DNA of 64,000 nt, taken from positions 62,001-126,000 of the forward strand of contig NZ_JBQKJT010000001.1 of NCBI RefSeq assembly GCF_052117125.1, given 5' to 3'. How positions within the stretch are numbered: the first letter of the stretch is position 1; each line of letters opens with the position of its first letter. Shown here one piece after another: positions 1 through 7,221 of the stretch. The stretch comes from Avoscillospira_A sp052117125. GTDB lineage: Bacteria > Bacillota > Clostridia > Oscillospirales > Oscillospiraceae. The notes below the pieces were generated by a model. That model made no database searches, was not told where the DNA came from, and worked only from the letters and a program-made list of their open reading frames with translations. The position numbers were made by a program, and so were the translations under genes.

Positions 1-2
1 GC

Positions 3-293
3 AAGGCAAAGAATAAGGGCAGCTACCGGGCAGCCCATGAGCGCGAAATTATTTTGCATGAAGCAGCAGCAAAGGCACTAAAGGCGGCGGGCGTTTCCAA
101 ACTTCCCGATGTTGCCGCGCTGCAAGCGGAATATGTCAAACTGCAAGAGCAAAAAGAAGCCCTGTACGCCGAGTATGGCAAGCGCAAAAAACAGGTCAGG
201 GAATACGACGTTATCAAGCGGAATGTTGACAGCTACTTGCGTCTGAACCGGGAGCCGGACAAAGAAAAGGAAAAGGACGAACAGCACTTATAG
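3..293 (+). CDS. Relaxase/mobilization nuclease, C-terminal part (5' truncated by window edge)
   Basis: Only the last 96 residues are in the window; the frame is open to the left edge. The visible part is a charged helical tail (around HEREIILHEAAAKALK and LQAEYVKLQEQKEALYAEYG), which I recognise as the C-terminal coiled region of relaxases of Firmicutes conjugative and mobilizable elements. The catalytic Tyr/His domain is outside the window. Such proteins nick oriT and lead the DNA strand into the recipient. Its presence makes the element left of sigK a mobilizable or conjugative one rather than only a prophage remnant. Family call is from recognition of the tail only. Confidence 0.65.
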   Translation, partial: KAKNKGSYRAAHEREIILHEAAAKALKAAGVSKLPDVAALQAEYVKLQEQKEALYAEYGKRKKQVREYDVIKRNVDSYLRLNREPDKEKEKDEQHL

Positions 294-533
294 CTCAAAT
301 GGGTTAATGCCCGCGTCTACATGGGTTGCTATGTAGGTTATCACTTCTTCGGGGGTTGGGACTTCTCCCTTGCAAGGTATCTTTTTCCAGCGTTCTTGAA
401 CTGCGGGGTCTGGATTACACATACCCGCCAACATTGCTATTTTGATATGGTCGCGGATATATTTCACGCTTTTACCCTCCCGCAAAGCAATCATCTGTAT
501 TGCCCGTTCTGCGTCAATTTTTTTCTTTTTCAT
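288..533 (-). CDS. Small element-borne protein, possibly Spo0A-C-terminal-like
   Basis: An 81-residue basic protein (MKKKKIDAERAIQMIALREG start) whose 3' end overlaps the convergent relaxase end by six bases. I chose the ATG at 533 because a GGAAAGG sequence sits about 11 bases upstream; an in-frame start 13 codons earlier is possible. The C-terminal half (IPCKGEVPTPEEVITYIATHV) matches a small protein common in Clostridia conjugative elements and often annotated as Spo0A-C-terminal-domain-like. Its function is not known to me; a DNA-binding accessory role is inference. Confidence 0.55.
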   Translation of the reverse strand: MKKKKIDAERAIQMIALREGKSVKYIRDHIKIAMLAGMCNPDPAVQERWKKIPCKGEVPTPEEVITYIATHVDAGINPFEL

Positions 534-566
534 AATACAAAATCGCCTTTCCATATTTTTTAGAAC

Positions 567-585
567 TGACATTTAGTGAATGTCA
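567..585. promoter_or_regulatory. Operator-like inverted repeat, left copy
   Basis: TGACATTTAGTGAATGTCA is a 19-bp near-palindrome with TGACAT/ATGTCA arms. It is almost the reverse complement of the site at 620-638. The two lie in the gap between the divergent genes at 533 and 654, so they are probable binding sites of the Xre protein encoded at 654. Confidence 0.6.
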
Positions 586-619
586 ATGCCAACATAATTT
601 TAGCATATACTTTTTTCTG

Positions 620-638
620 TGACAATCACTAAATGTCA
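620..638. promoter_or_regulatory. Operator-like inverted repeat, right copy
   Basis: TGACAATCACTAAATGTCA, whose reverse complement differs from the site at 567-585 at one position. It lies just upstream of the ribosome-binding site of the Xre gene, where a bound repressor would block its own transcription. A TATACT box at 606-611 lies between the two operators. Confidence 0.6.
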
Positions 639-653
639 AACAGGAGAGCCGAT

Positions 654-902
654 ATGTATAAGAACAAAGCAAAAGACGGAAAGAACAACATCAGCGGACG
701 AAAGATAAAAGCCTTTCGGGAAGCTATGGCTACCAAGCCATCACAAAAGGAATTGGCTGATCTGCTGCAAATTGCAGGGCTGGACGTTGATAAGAACGCC
801 ATACAGCGAATTGAAAGCGGACAGAGGTTTGTGACAGACATTGAATTAAGAGTAATCGCAAAGGTCTTAAATGTCAGTTATGAAGATTTGCTTGACGAAT
901 AA
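654..902 (+). CDS. Xre-family helix-turn-helix regulator
   Basis: 82 residues; the start at 654 is set by AGGAG seven bases upstream rather than the earlier in-frame ATG at 633. The sequence SQKELADLLQIAGLDVDKNAIQRIESGQ is a Cro/CI-type helix-turn-helix covering about residues 25-65, and the C-terminus LRVIAKVLNVSYEDLL is typical of the family. It is divergent from the small gene at 533 and separated from it by a pair of matching operators, which suggests autoregulation and control of the element. Confidence 0.85.
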   Translation: MYKNKAKDGKNNISGRKIKAFREAMATKPSQKELADLLQIAGLDVDKNAIQRIESGQRFVTDIELRVIAKVLNVSYEDLLDE

Positions 903-977
903 GGGCATAAAGACATGGCTTTTTTGCCCCGCTTGTGCTATGCTTATCCTATCTTGAAAAGCAAGGAGTGATAAGGC

Positions 978-1223
978 GTGGCGGGAGAAAAGTTACTTGA
1001 TCTTGAAACGATAAAAGCCGCTGTTGCCGGTGAGAAGTGGGCGGTACAAAAGGTCATTGAGCATTATTCCGACGAGATAGACCGTGAAAGTACCGTGAAC
1101 GTCGAGCAGCCGGACGGAAGCATAAAAAAAGAGCTTGACGAGGATTTACGTCAAGCCATTATCTTAAAACTGATAGAAGCAATCCCACAATTCCCGCTTT
1201 CCAATGGGCAGTACAAAGAATAG
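978..1223 (+). CDS. HTH_16-type conjugative-element protein
   Basis: 81 residues with a GTG start preceded by AAGGAG. The pattern LLDLETIKAAVAGEKWAVQKVIEHYSDEI...ELDEDLRQAIILKLIEAIPQF is the small helix-turn-helix protein found next to sigma-like and Xre genes in Firmicutes conjugative transposons (Pfam HTH_16). It probably takes part in element transcription, but I see no direct evidence for its target. It ends in a strong bidirectional terminator shared with the convergent Xre gene. Confidence 0.8.
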   Translation: MAGEKLLDLETIKAAVAGEKWAVQKVIEHYSDEIDRESTVNVEQPDGSIKKELDEDLRQAIILKLIEAIPQFPLSNGQYKE

Positions 1224-1262
1224 TGCGTAACGGTCAAACAGACCGTCACGCACTATTCTTTT
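1218..1262. terminator. Bidirectional intrinsic terminator
   Basis: A 17-bp stem (AATAGTGCGTAACGGTC against GACCGTCACGCACTATT, one mismatch) with a 5-base AAACA loop sits between the convergent genes ending at 1223 and 1253. It has a T-run on the plus side. Confidence 0.85.
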
Positions 1263-1609
1263 TGTCTTAATTTCGCGTCCTTGCGGATCGCGTCTTTCGC
1301 GGCTTTTAACAGGTCAGATAATATGCGTATCTCGTAATCGTCACAATCGGCAACAATCGTCTGTATCTCCTGTGAAAAAATCTCTTTGGAGCGAATGACG
1401 TTATCGCAGAGAAATTCATCGACGGAAACAGAAAGGGCATTTGCCAACGCAATAATCATCGGCAAACTAAGTTTTGAGCTGCCGGTTTCAATGTTGCTCA
1501 TGTGGGTAGTGGAAAGCCCCGCCATTTCCGCTAATGCTTCTTGTGTTAAGTCTGCCTTTATCCGCGCAATTTTTATTCGTTTTCCTATCGCCTTGTAGTC
1601 TAATTCCAT
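1253..1609 (-). CDS. Xre-family regulator
   Basis: 118 residues. I chose the ATG at 1609 over a TTG two codons earlier because GAGGAC precedes it at usual spacing. The N-terminal 65 residues form a classic HTH_3 domain (IGKRIKIARIKADLTQEALAEMAGLSTTHMSNIETGSSKLSLPMIIALANAL in two segments), followed by a 50-residue helical tail that is probably for dimerization. It is a second regulator inside the element, transcribed away from the SLOG gene. Confidence 0.85.
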   Translation of the reverse strand: MELDYKAIGKRIKIARIKADLTQEALAEMAGLSTTHMSNIETGSSKLSLPMIIALANALSVSVDEFLCDNVIRSKEIFSQEIQTIVADCDDYEIRILSDLLKAAKDAIRKDAKLRQKE

Positions 1610-1778
1610 ACGCAAAAGTCCTCACATCATATTCATTCCCTACACCTCCATATTGTAAATTAACCAGCTTCCATATATAATAAACTGTATAAAGGAAACA
1701 TTTACTTGTTTTATTTTTATAAAACATAATTTTATAACATGGGCTGATTGCTATTTTTTATGAACTGGTGGGAATATT

Positions 1779-2249
1779 GTGGTAACTTGTACTTTTGCGG
1801 GGCATAGAGAAATTTTCGGTATGAGAGATACGGAAATCATCGAGATATTGGAAAAGCTGCTGGAAAACGAAACGGATATGACGTGCTATGTCGGGGCTAT
1901 GGGAGAATTTGACGCGCTGTGTGCAGGCGCGGTACGTTCTCTAAAGCAGCGGCACAAGGACAAGAACATTGCGCTTGTTATGGTGCTTCCCTATATGCAG
2001 CAAAAAATCAACGAATACCGGGAATACTACGAAACTGCCTATGATGAAATACTGATACCCATAGAATTAGCAGAAGTCCACTACAAACAGGCAATTCCCG
2101 CCCGTAACAGGTGGCTTGTCGATCACTCGGATTATCTGATTGCCTGTGTTTGGCGGGATTTTGGGGGTGCTTATAATACACTCAAATATGCAAAGAAACA
2201 GCACAAAAAAATATTCTTGATAGAACGCAATAAAACCGGGGCGCAGTAG
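1779..2249 (+). CDS. SLOG-family (DUF1273-like) protein
   Basis: 156 residues, GTG start. The N-terminus VTCTFAGHRE and a central VGAMGEFDALCAGAV loop are features of the SLOG/Rossmann-like superfamily thought to bind nucleotides; ARNRWLVDHSDYLIACVW is the second conserved stretch. The family is common on plasmids and conjugative elements, where it may sense nucleotide-derived ligands. The biochemical role is unknown. Its stop codon lies inside the stem of the following terminator. Confidence 0.7.
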   Translation: MVTCTFAGHREIFGMRDTEIIEILEKLLENETDMTCYVGAMGEFDALCAGAVRSLKQRHKDKNIALVMVLPYMQQKINEYREYYETAYDEILIPIELAEVHYKQAIPARNRWLVDHSDYLIACVWRDFGGAYNTLKYAKKQHKKIFLIERNKTGAQ

Positions 2250-2280
2250 CCAATCAATGACTACCACGCCCCGGCTTTTC
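2235..2280 (+). terminator. Intrinsic terminator of the SLOG gene
   Basis: Arms CCGGGGCG and CGCCCCGG, extended after a CA/CA internal loop by GTAG/CTAC, followed by CTTTTC. The gene's TAG stop is part of the left arm. Confidence 0.75.
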
Positions 2281-2321
2281 TATGGGTGCAGTCTGGAAGT
2301 GTTACGCAGTAAAACGCTGTT

Positions 2322-2410
2322 TTTGGGGGAACAGGTATAAAGTCCTTGCCCTATCGCCGGATTTTCCCCCACTTCACACCGGACGTGCGACTTTCACCGC
2401 ATCCGGCGTT
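2322..2410 (-). mobile_element. Group II intron 3' end remnant (domains V and VI)
   Basis: On the minus strand 2409-2375 reads as a domain V hairpin: CGCCGGATGCG, a GTGAAAGT loop and internal part, then CGCACGTCCGGTG. This matches the catalytic domain V pattern, with a CGC-type triad. It is followed by a domain VI-like stem with arms GGGGGAA (2364-2370) and TTCCCCC (2325-2331). No reverse transcriptase/maturase frame is found upstream, so only the 3' end remains. The rest of 2411-2620 has no clear gene. A short open stretch 2453-2587, ending GFLKKLKPQQKVQPAPGKHRV before TAG, may be the tail of a broken element gene. Confidence 0.6.
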
Positions 2411-2623
2411 CCATCGATTGTTTTCACAAGCATTTAATCAATCTCCAAATGAAATACTATTATCGCCGATGGGTTTTATGTCCCGGATCGGCCCCCCAAG
2501 GCTCCGAAAGCCCAAAATGGCGGATTCCTGAAAAAACTGAAACCACAACAGAAGGTCCAACCCGCTCCGGGAAAACATCGGGTATAGCAGACTACTACCC
2601 TCTCATAGATTGCCTATTGGGAG

Positions 2624-2836
2624 GTGTGTGGTATCAGCAGAAAAAGCGCTCCGCTCCATGTGATTGTCCATGCTCCAAATACAGAAGCCGGACAGCAGGA
2701 GCTGGCAAAACGTGTTGCCGGTGTCCATGCCGATCTGGTCCATCGCTACATACAAACGCTGCCTTGTCCCTCAGAGGAAAAAGCAGCGTTATTGGATGCC
2801 GTTATTGCAACCGTAAAAAAGAGCGCAGGGGATTGA
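2624..2836 (+). CDS. Small conserved element protein of unknown function
   Basis: About 70 residues; the start is uncertain, because the only in-frame start is GTG at 2624, overlapping GGGAGG. The core VIVHAPNTEAGQQELAKRVAGVHADLVHRYIQTLPCP resembles a short protein often found just upstream of serine recombinases in Firmicutes conjugative elements. I recognise no domain and assign no function. It is closed by an excellent terminator. Confidence 0.5.
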   Translation: MCGISRKSAPLHVIVHAPNTEAGQQELAKRVAGVHADLVHRYIQTLPCPSEEKAALLDAVIATVKKSAGD

Positions 2837-2866
2837 ACCCGTCAGGGTTTGATCCCCTGCGCTTTT
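2823..2866 (+). terminator. Intrinsic terminator with nested stem
   Basis: GCGCAGGGGAT pairs with ATCCCCTGCGC around an inner AACCC/GGGTT stem, then TTTT. The intergenic stretch 2867-3173 after it shows no supported gene. A 45-codon open stretch at about 2980-3115 resembles nothing I can name. Confidence 0.85.
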
Positions 2867-3173
2867 CATCAGAAAACAGCTCCTTCAGGTCTGTTGGTCA
2901 ACTGGCACTGGTATCGCGCCCCAGCTCTTTTTTTCGTTGTAATTACAACATACAGTTTGCAACTTATCCGATACAATAAACTCGGAAACAAACATGGGGC
3001 AGCGTCAAAGACACCTTGTTCGCTGCTGCCTTCGGAACAGGCTCGGTGACGCAAACGCTGCGCCGTATTTGCAAATCCACTACCGATACGACGCTTTGCA
3101 TAACCATTTTGGGCCTGTATCAGTGAAGGTTAAACCATAAACTATTACTATCACACAACAGGAGGTTCGTTTT

Positions 3174-3506
3174 ATGAACGCTAAAATGAAAAATATCAGT
3201 CAGGCAGAGGTTCTGGTCCTGAAGGATCAAATTGCCTACCAGGACGGCCAGGTGGTCAGCAAGACGTTGGCCCAGAACAATGCGTTGAGCATTACCCTGT
3301 TCTCCTTTGCCAAGGGTGAGGAGATCAGCACGCACGAGTCCGGCGGCGACGCCTTTGTCACCTGCCTGGACGGCGTCGGCAAGATCACCATTGACGGCGT
3401 GGACTATCTGCTCCATGAAGGCGAATCCATTGTGATGCCCGCCGGGCATCCTCACGCCGTATACGGCGAAGAAGCCTTTAAAATGATGCTGGTTGTTGTA
3501 TTTTAA
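3174..3506 (+). CDS. Cupin-domain protein
   Basis: 110 residues, with AGGAGG placed before the ATG. It is a single small beta-barrel cupin: motif 1 around SFAKGEEISTHESGGDAF and motif 2 around EGESIVMPAGHPHAV, with His and Glu residues at usual metal-binding places. Such stand-alone cupins bind small ligands or metals; the substrate cannot be read from the sequence. It lies inside the mobile element, about 170 bases upstream of the recombinase, and may be passenger cargo. Confidence 0.85.
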   Translation: MNAKMKNISQAEVLVLKDQIAYQDGQVVSKTLAQNNALSITLFSFAKGEEISTHESGGDAFVTCLDGVGKITIDGVDYLLHEGESIVMPAGHPHAVYGEEAFKMMLVVVF

Positions 3507-3678
3507 AAGGTCCATGGAGCGGGCAGCACTGTCAAAGTCCTGCTGTATCTGGGTGTTGCCTGATCGTTTTTCCTATGGCGTTTTCTGAGACAAGGTATGA
3601 CACAATCCTCTTCGTATGATCTCTGCGTTATGATATACTTGCAGCAATCTATCACATGCGAGCAAAGGAGGATGAACG

Positions 3679-5499
3679 ATGCCCAACGAGTCAGATGCCA
3701 TTGCCCTCTATTCCCGCAAGTCCCGGTTTACCGGCAAGGGCGAGAGCATTGGCAATCAGGTGGAGCTATGTAAAGAATATGTGCGGCTGCACTTTGGAGA
3801 GCAGGCCGCGGAACAGCTGGTTATCTACGAAGACGAAGGGTTTTCCGGCGGCAATTTGAACCGTCCGGCCTTCCGGCGCATGATGGAAGCGGCCCGGCAG
3901 CGGAAGTTCCAAGCCATCATTGTCTACCGTCTCGACCGCATCAGCCGCAATGTCAGCGACTTTTCCGGCCTCATTGAAGAATTGTCTCGGTTGAATGTTT
4001 CCTTTATTTCCATCAAGGAGCAATTCGATACCAGCACCCCCATGGGCCGGGCCATGATGTACATTGCCTCTGTCTTTTCCCAGCTGGAGCGGGAAACCAT
4101 TGCCGAACGCATTCGGGACAACATGCAGGAATTAGCCAAAACCGGCCGCTGGTTAGGCGGTACCACCCCCACCGGCTATGCCTCCGAAGCCGTCAAAAGC
4201 GTGACGGTGGACGGCAAAACGAAAAAGGCCTGCAAGTTAAAGTTGATTCCCGAAGAAGCGGAAATCATCAAAACCATTTTTGACCTGTATCTGGAAACGG
4301 ATTCTCTGACCATCACCGAAGCTCGGCTGATGCAGCGTGGAATTCAGACGAAAAGGGGCAATCATTTCACCCGCTTTTCTATCAAGTCCATTTTGCAGAA
4401 CCCTGTCTATCTGATCGCCGACCAGGAGGCTTATGATTTCTTTCAGCAGCATGAAACGGACCTGTTTTCTGAGCAGAGCGAGTTTGACGGTATCCACGGC
4501 ATAATGGCCTACAACCGTACCGACCAGGAAAAGGGTCGGGCCACCATCTATCTGCCTCCCAGCGACTGGATTGTGTCCGTGGGCAAGCATCCAGGGTTGA
4601 TTCCCGGCAAGGCCTGGGTCGCCGTTCAAGAGTCTCTGGAGCGAAACAAATCGAAAGCCTTCCGCAAGCCCCGCAGCAATGAAGCGCTGCTGACAGGTCT
4701 GCTCTATTGCCGCTGCGGCGAACGGATGTACCCCAAGGTCAGCAAGCGGAAAACCGCCAACGGCAGCCCCGTCTATACCTATGTGTGCAAGTTGAAAGAG
4801 CGCAGCCAGCGCGCCCTCTGCAACAACAAAAATGCCAGTGGCAATCTGCTGGACCAGGCCGTTCTGGATCAGCTGAAGCTGCTCCAGGAGGATCAAGATA
4901 CGTTTCTCGCCCAGTTGGAACAGAGCCGCAAATTCTACACCGGCAACCGTATGGACTACGAGCAGCGGCTGGATGCCCTGCGGGGAGAAAAACGTGACCT
5001 GGAAAAGAAGCTGGACGCTTTGGTGGATTCCCTGGCAGACCTGGCCGAGTCCGCTGCCCGCGGTCAGGTGTCCCGGCGTATCGAATCCCTCAGCAGCCAG
5101 TGCGACGATCTGGGTAAACGGATTCAGGAGTTGGAGGGGTTGACCTCCCAGCATGCCCTCAGTGATCTGGAGTTTGATCTCCTGCGGCAGCTGCTGGCTG
5201 TTTTCCGGGACGGCATGCAGGAAATGTCCCTGGAGCAGAAACGGGCTGCGGTTCGCACCGTGGTACGCAAAGTGGTCTGGGATGGCATCCACGCCCATGT
5301 GGTACTGTTTGGCGTGCCGGATGATGAGATTGAATACCCGCCGTTCCCCTCCGACGGTTCTGACCCGGACGGCAACGATACCGATGGCGAAACTGACGAA
5401 CCTTCCACCTGCTCCGATGATGACTACGCAGAAAATCCATCGAATCCCGATGACTCCACCGACGGTACAAAAGCGCATTGGGGCGGGAATAGCAAATGA
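3679..5499 (+). CDS. Large serine recombinase (SpoIVCA/TnpX-like)
   Basis: 606 residues, with AGGAGGATGAACG before the ATG. Residues 1-150 are the resolvase catalytic domain: the YSRKSR motif puts the nucleophile at about Ser15, and YRLDRISRN and SQLERETIAERI are conserved. The recombinase domain follows (WLGGTTPTGYAS on), then a zinc ribbon (LLYCRCGERMYP...VCKLKERSQRALC), a coiled coil (about 400-490), and a strongly acidic tail of some 60 residues. It should excise and integrate the element. The TGA stop is within the sequence AATGA at 5495-5499, immediately before the sigK 3' fragment. This matches the arrangement of sigK-intervening elements. Confidence 0.92.
   Translation: MPNESDAIALYSRKSRFTGKGESIGNQVELCKEYVRLHFGEQAAEQLVIYEDEGFSGGNLNRPAFRRMMEAARQRKFQAIIVYRLDRISRNVSDFSGLIEELSRLNVSFISIKEQFDTSTPMGRAMMYIASVFSQLERETIAERIRDNMQELAKTGRWLGGTTPTGYASEAVKSVTVDGKTKKACKLKLIPEEAEIIKTIFDLYLETDSLTITEARLMQRGIQTKRGNHFTRFSIKSILQNPVYLIADQEAYDFFQQHETDLFSEQSEFDGIHGIMAYNRTDQEKGRATIYLPPSDWIVSVGKHPGLIPGKAWVAVQESLERNKSKAFRKPRSNEALLTGLLYCRCGERMYPKVSKRKTANGSPVYTYVCKLKERSQRALCNNKNASGNLLDQAVLDQLKLLQEDQDTFLAQLEQSRKFYTGNRMDYEQRLDALRGEKRDLEKKLDALVDSLADLAESAARGQVSRRIESLSSQCDDLGKRIQELEGLTSQHALSDLEFDLLRQLLAVFRDGMQEMSLEQKRAAVRTVVRKVVWDGIHAHVVLFGVPDDEIEYPPFPSDGSDPDGNDTDGETDEPSTCSDDDYAENPSNPDDSTDGTKAHWGGNSK
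5495..5499 (+). other. Predicted recombination core (right attachment site) in sigK
   Basis: AATGA, in frame as the Asn-Glu codons of the sigma-K peptide NEILMHF. As I recall, the core repeat of the B. subtilis skin element is the same five bases at the same codons. It also contains the stop codon of the recombinase. The left copy is outside the window, so the exact core is an inference. Confidence 0.6.
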
Positions 5500-5854
5500 A
5501 ATCCTGATGCACTTTCGCAGCCAGAAAAAGTCCAGCGGCGACGTATCTCTGTCCGATTACATAGAAACGGGCAAGGACGGCAACGCTCTTTCTCTGATGG
5601 ACGTCATCTGCACCGATGATGATCTATTCGAGGACCTCAGCGCCCGGGAGAATGCCGCACGGCTCCACCGGGCCATGAAAGAGGTCCTGACGGACCGGGA
5701 ATTGCTGGTGGTCCAGCTTCGGTATGGGCTGGGTGGCCGTAAACCCCTGACCCAGCGGGAGGTGGCCCAGCAATGCGGCATTTCCCGGTCCTATATCTCC
5801 CGCATTGAGAAAAAGGCCCTGCAAAAGCTGGAAGCAGCGTTCCGGGATTCCTGA
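5495..5854 (+). pseudogene. sigK: sigK 3' portion (sigma-K regions 3-4), separated from its 5' half by the element
   Basis: 119 codons and a stop reading NEILMHFRSQKKSSGDVSLSDY and then TLMDI-like and region 4.2 sequences (LTQREVAQQCGISRSYISRIEKKAL). This is the C-terminal half of the mother-cell sporulation factor sigma-K, closely matching B. subtilis sigma-K from the same Asn-Glu onward. There is no ribosome-binding site or proper start, and the frame upstream of 5495 is unrelated recombinase DNA. It can only be expressed after excision joins it to a 5' half. The fragment has no stop or frameshift, so it is best read as a developmentally split gene rather than a decayed one. A GGGGAC/GTCCCC hairpin lies just 3' at about 5907-5925. 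Confidence 0.9.
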
Positions 5855-6016
5855 TCCGAAACTTTACAAACGTTGCAGGTTTGTCCTATTGATTGAAATT
5901 GGTGCAGGGGACTTTTGTCCCCCGCACACCCCCCTGCTGCTCTCTTACAGCAGATTGTACAGATTGCCGGACAGTCCGATGGGAGGTTCCTCCTCCCTCC
6001 TGTCCGCAAAAGCCGG

Positions 6017-6045
6017 TTGACAAATCTCATTCTGTCTATTATATT
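6017..6045 (+). promoter_or_regulatory. Sigma-A promoter of the ferredoxin operon
   Basis: TTGACA at 6017-6022 and TATATT at 6040-6045, 17 bp apart. Confidence 0.85.
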
Positions 6046-6071
6046 AGTAATTGCTTAATTACTTAATTATT
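6046..6071. promoter_or_regulatory. Probable ArsR operator
   Basis: Three 8-bp direct repeats TAATTGCT, TAATTACT and TAATTATT occur in a row. They include the inverted repeat AGTAATT-gctt-AATTACT, directly after the -10 box. The operon's third gene encodes an ArsR repressor, so autoregulation is likely. Confidence 0.65.
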
Positions 6072-6086
6072 ATGGAGGAACCCACT

Positions 6087-6293
6087 ATGCCATCGAAACG
6101 ACTGGCCGCCGTAGACAGCGGCCGCTGTGTGGCCTGCGGCAGCTGCTGTAAGGTCTGTCCCAAGGGAGCCGTCACCGTCTGGCGCGGCGTCTCCGCCGTA
6201 GTGGATGGTACGCTGTGCATCGGCTGCGGCAAGTGTCAAAAAGAATGCCCCGCCGGGGCCATCGTCCTCAACAACCGGGAGGCCGCCGTATGA
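6087..6293 (+). CDS. 2[4Fe-4S] ferredoxin
   Basis: 68 residues; the ATG at 6087 follows TGGAGG with good spacing. Two CxxCxxCxxxCP motifs (CVACGSCCKVCP and CIGCGKCQKECP) bind two [4Fe-4S] clusters, making a small soluble electron carrier. It overlaps the next gene by ATGA, so the two are translationally coupled and the ferredoxin probably passes electrons to or from the membrane iron-sulfur protein. The redox partner is not visible. Confidence 0.9.
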   Translation: MPSKRLAAVDSGRCVACGSCCKVCPKGAVTVWRGVSAVVDGTLCIGCGKCQKECPAGAIVLNNREAAV

Positions 6294-6931
6294 ACAAGAC
6301 AAAACACTGGTACGACTATCTATGGATTGTGACGCCCGTCTATTTCGCCCTGGGCTTCTTCAACATCCTCTTTGCCTGGATCGGTATGATCTTCTTCTGT
6401 CTCCCCCTGTTCATCGCCATTTTCGGCGGCAGCAAACTCTACTGCAATCGCTACTGTGATCGGGGACAATTCTTCACCCTCCTGGGCAAAAAACTTCATC
6501 TGTCCCGCAACGTCCCCACCCCCCGCTGGATTGGCTCCAAATGGTTCCGGTATGGATTTCTGATTTTCTTCTTCGCCATGTTCTTCCAGATGCTCTGGGT
6601 GACGTATCTGGTGGGCGCCGGCGCCAACTCCGTCAGCGCCGCCGTCAAACTGTTCTGGACCTTCCGGGTGCCCTGGGACTGGGCCTATCACGGCACCGTC
6701 TTCGCCCCCTGGGTCGCCCAATTCGCCTTTGGCTTCTACGGTATGATGCTGACCTCCACCCTCATCGGTCTCATCGTCATGGTTCTGTTCCAGCCCCGCT
6801 CCTGGTGCGTCTTCTGCCCCATGGGTACCATGACCCAATGGATCTGCAAGCTGCGGGCCGGAAAAACACCGCCCCCCGCCTGCTCCGGCAGCTGCGCTTC
6901 CTGTTCCCGGGAGGGCTGCGGCCATGGCTGA
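6290..6931 (+). CDS. Membrane 4Fe-4S protein (NapH/CcoG-like)
   Basis: 213 residues with about four transmembrane segments (around 18-45, 85-110, 125-150 and 150-175). After the last segment it has the motif CVFCPMGTMTQW and a Cys-rich end (CSGSCASCSREGC), which is how polyferredoxin-like membrane proteins bind clusters at the membrane face. In this operon it would take electrons with the preceding ferredoxin. The C-terminus overlaps the ArsR gene by eight bases. Substrate and direction of electron flow are unknown. Confidence 0.8.
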   Translation: MNKTKHWYDYLWIVTPVYFALGFFNILFAWIGMIFFCLPLFIAIFGGSKLYCNRYCDRGQFFTLLGKKLHLSRNVPTPRWIGSKWFRYGFLIFFFAMFFQMLWVTYLVGAGANSVSAAVKLFWTFRVPWDWAYHGTVFAPWVAQFAFGFYGMMLTSTLIGLIVMVLFQPRSWCVFCPMGTMTQWICKLRAGKTPPPACSGSCASCSREGCGHG

Positions 6932-7214
6932 ATTGCAGGAACAGGCCAAAGCCGTGGCGGCCCTTCTGGGACAACTGGCCAATGAAAACCGGCTGTTGAT
7001 TCTCTGCGCCCTGCTGGAAGGACCCAAAACCGTGGGCCAGCTGGGCGAGGCCGTCCCCCACATCACCGGTCCGGCCCTGTCCCAACACCTGCAAAAGCTC
7101 CGGGCGGCGGGTCTGGTGGATGGCACCAAACACGGCCAGTTTGTGGAATACCAGATTGCCGACCAGCGGCTGTACGGCCTGATGGAACGGCTGAAAGCCC
7201 TGTATTGCGCCTAA
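6924..7214 (+). CDS. ArsR-family transcriptional regulator
   Basis: 96 residues forming one winged helix-turn-helix (LANENRLLILCALLEGPKTVGQLGEAV, then ITGPALSQHLQKLRAAGLVDGTKHGQFVEYQI). It lacks the ELCVCDL metal site of ArsR/SmtB metal sensors; only Cys at the N-helix (ILCALL) and near the C-terminus (LYCA) are present. It may therefore sense redox state or an unusual ligand. It is the last gene of the operon and probably represses it at the AT-rich repeats at 6046-6071. Confidence 0.88.
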   Translation: MAELQEQAKAVAALLGQLANENRLLILCALLEGPKTVGQLGEAVPHITGPALSQHLQKLRAAGLVDGTKHGQFVEYQIADQRLYGLMERLKALYCA

Positions 7215-7221
7215 AAAAACA

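Noticed and set aside
2867..3173. Short frame at about 2980-3115 with a transporter-like or transposase-like look
   Set aside because: No start, no ribosome-binding site and no recognisable family; treated as non-coding.
3679..5499. Recombinase as a phage integrase of the 58.8-64 kb prophage
   Set aside because: It is more than 50 kb away and sits exactly at the sigK junction of another element.
5153..5854. A 233-residue protein ending in the sigma-K region
   Set aside because: Its first 118 codons are an out-of-frame reading of the recombinase gene; only the part from 5495 is real sigma-K sequence.
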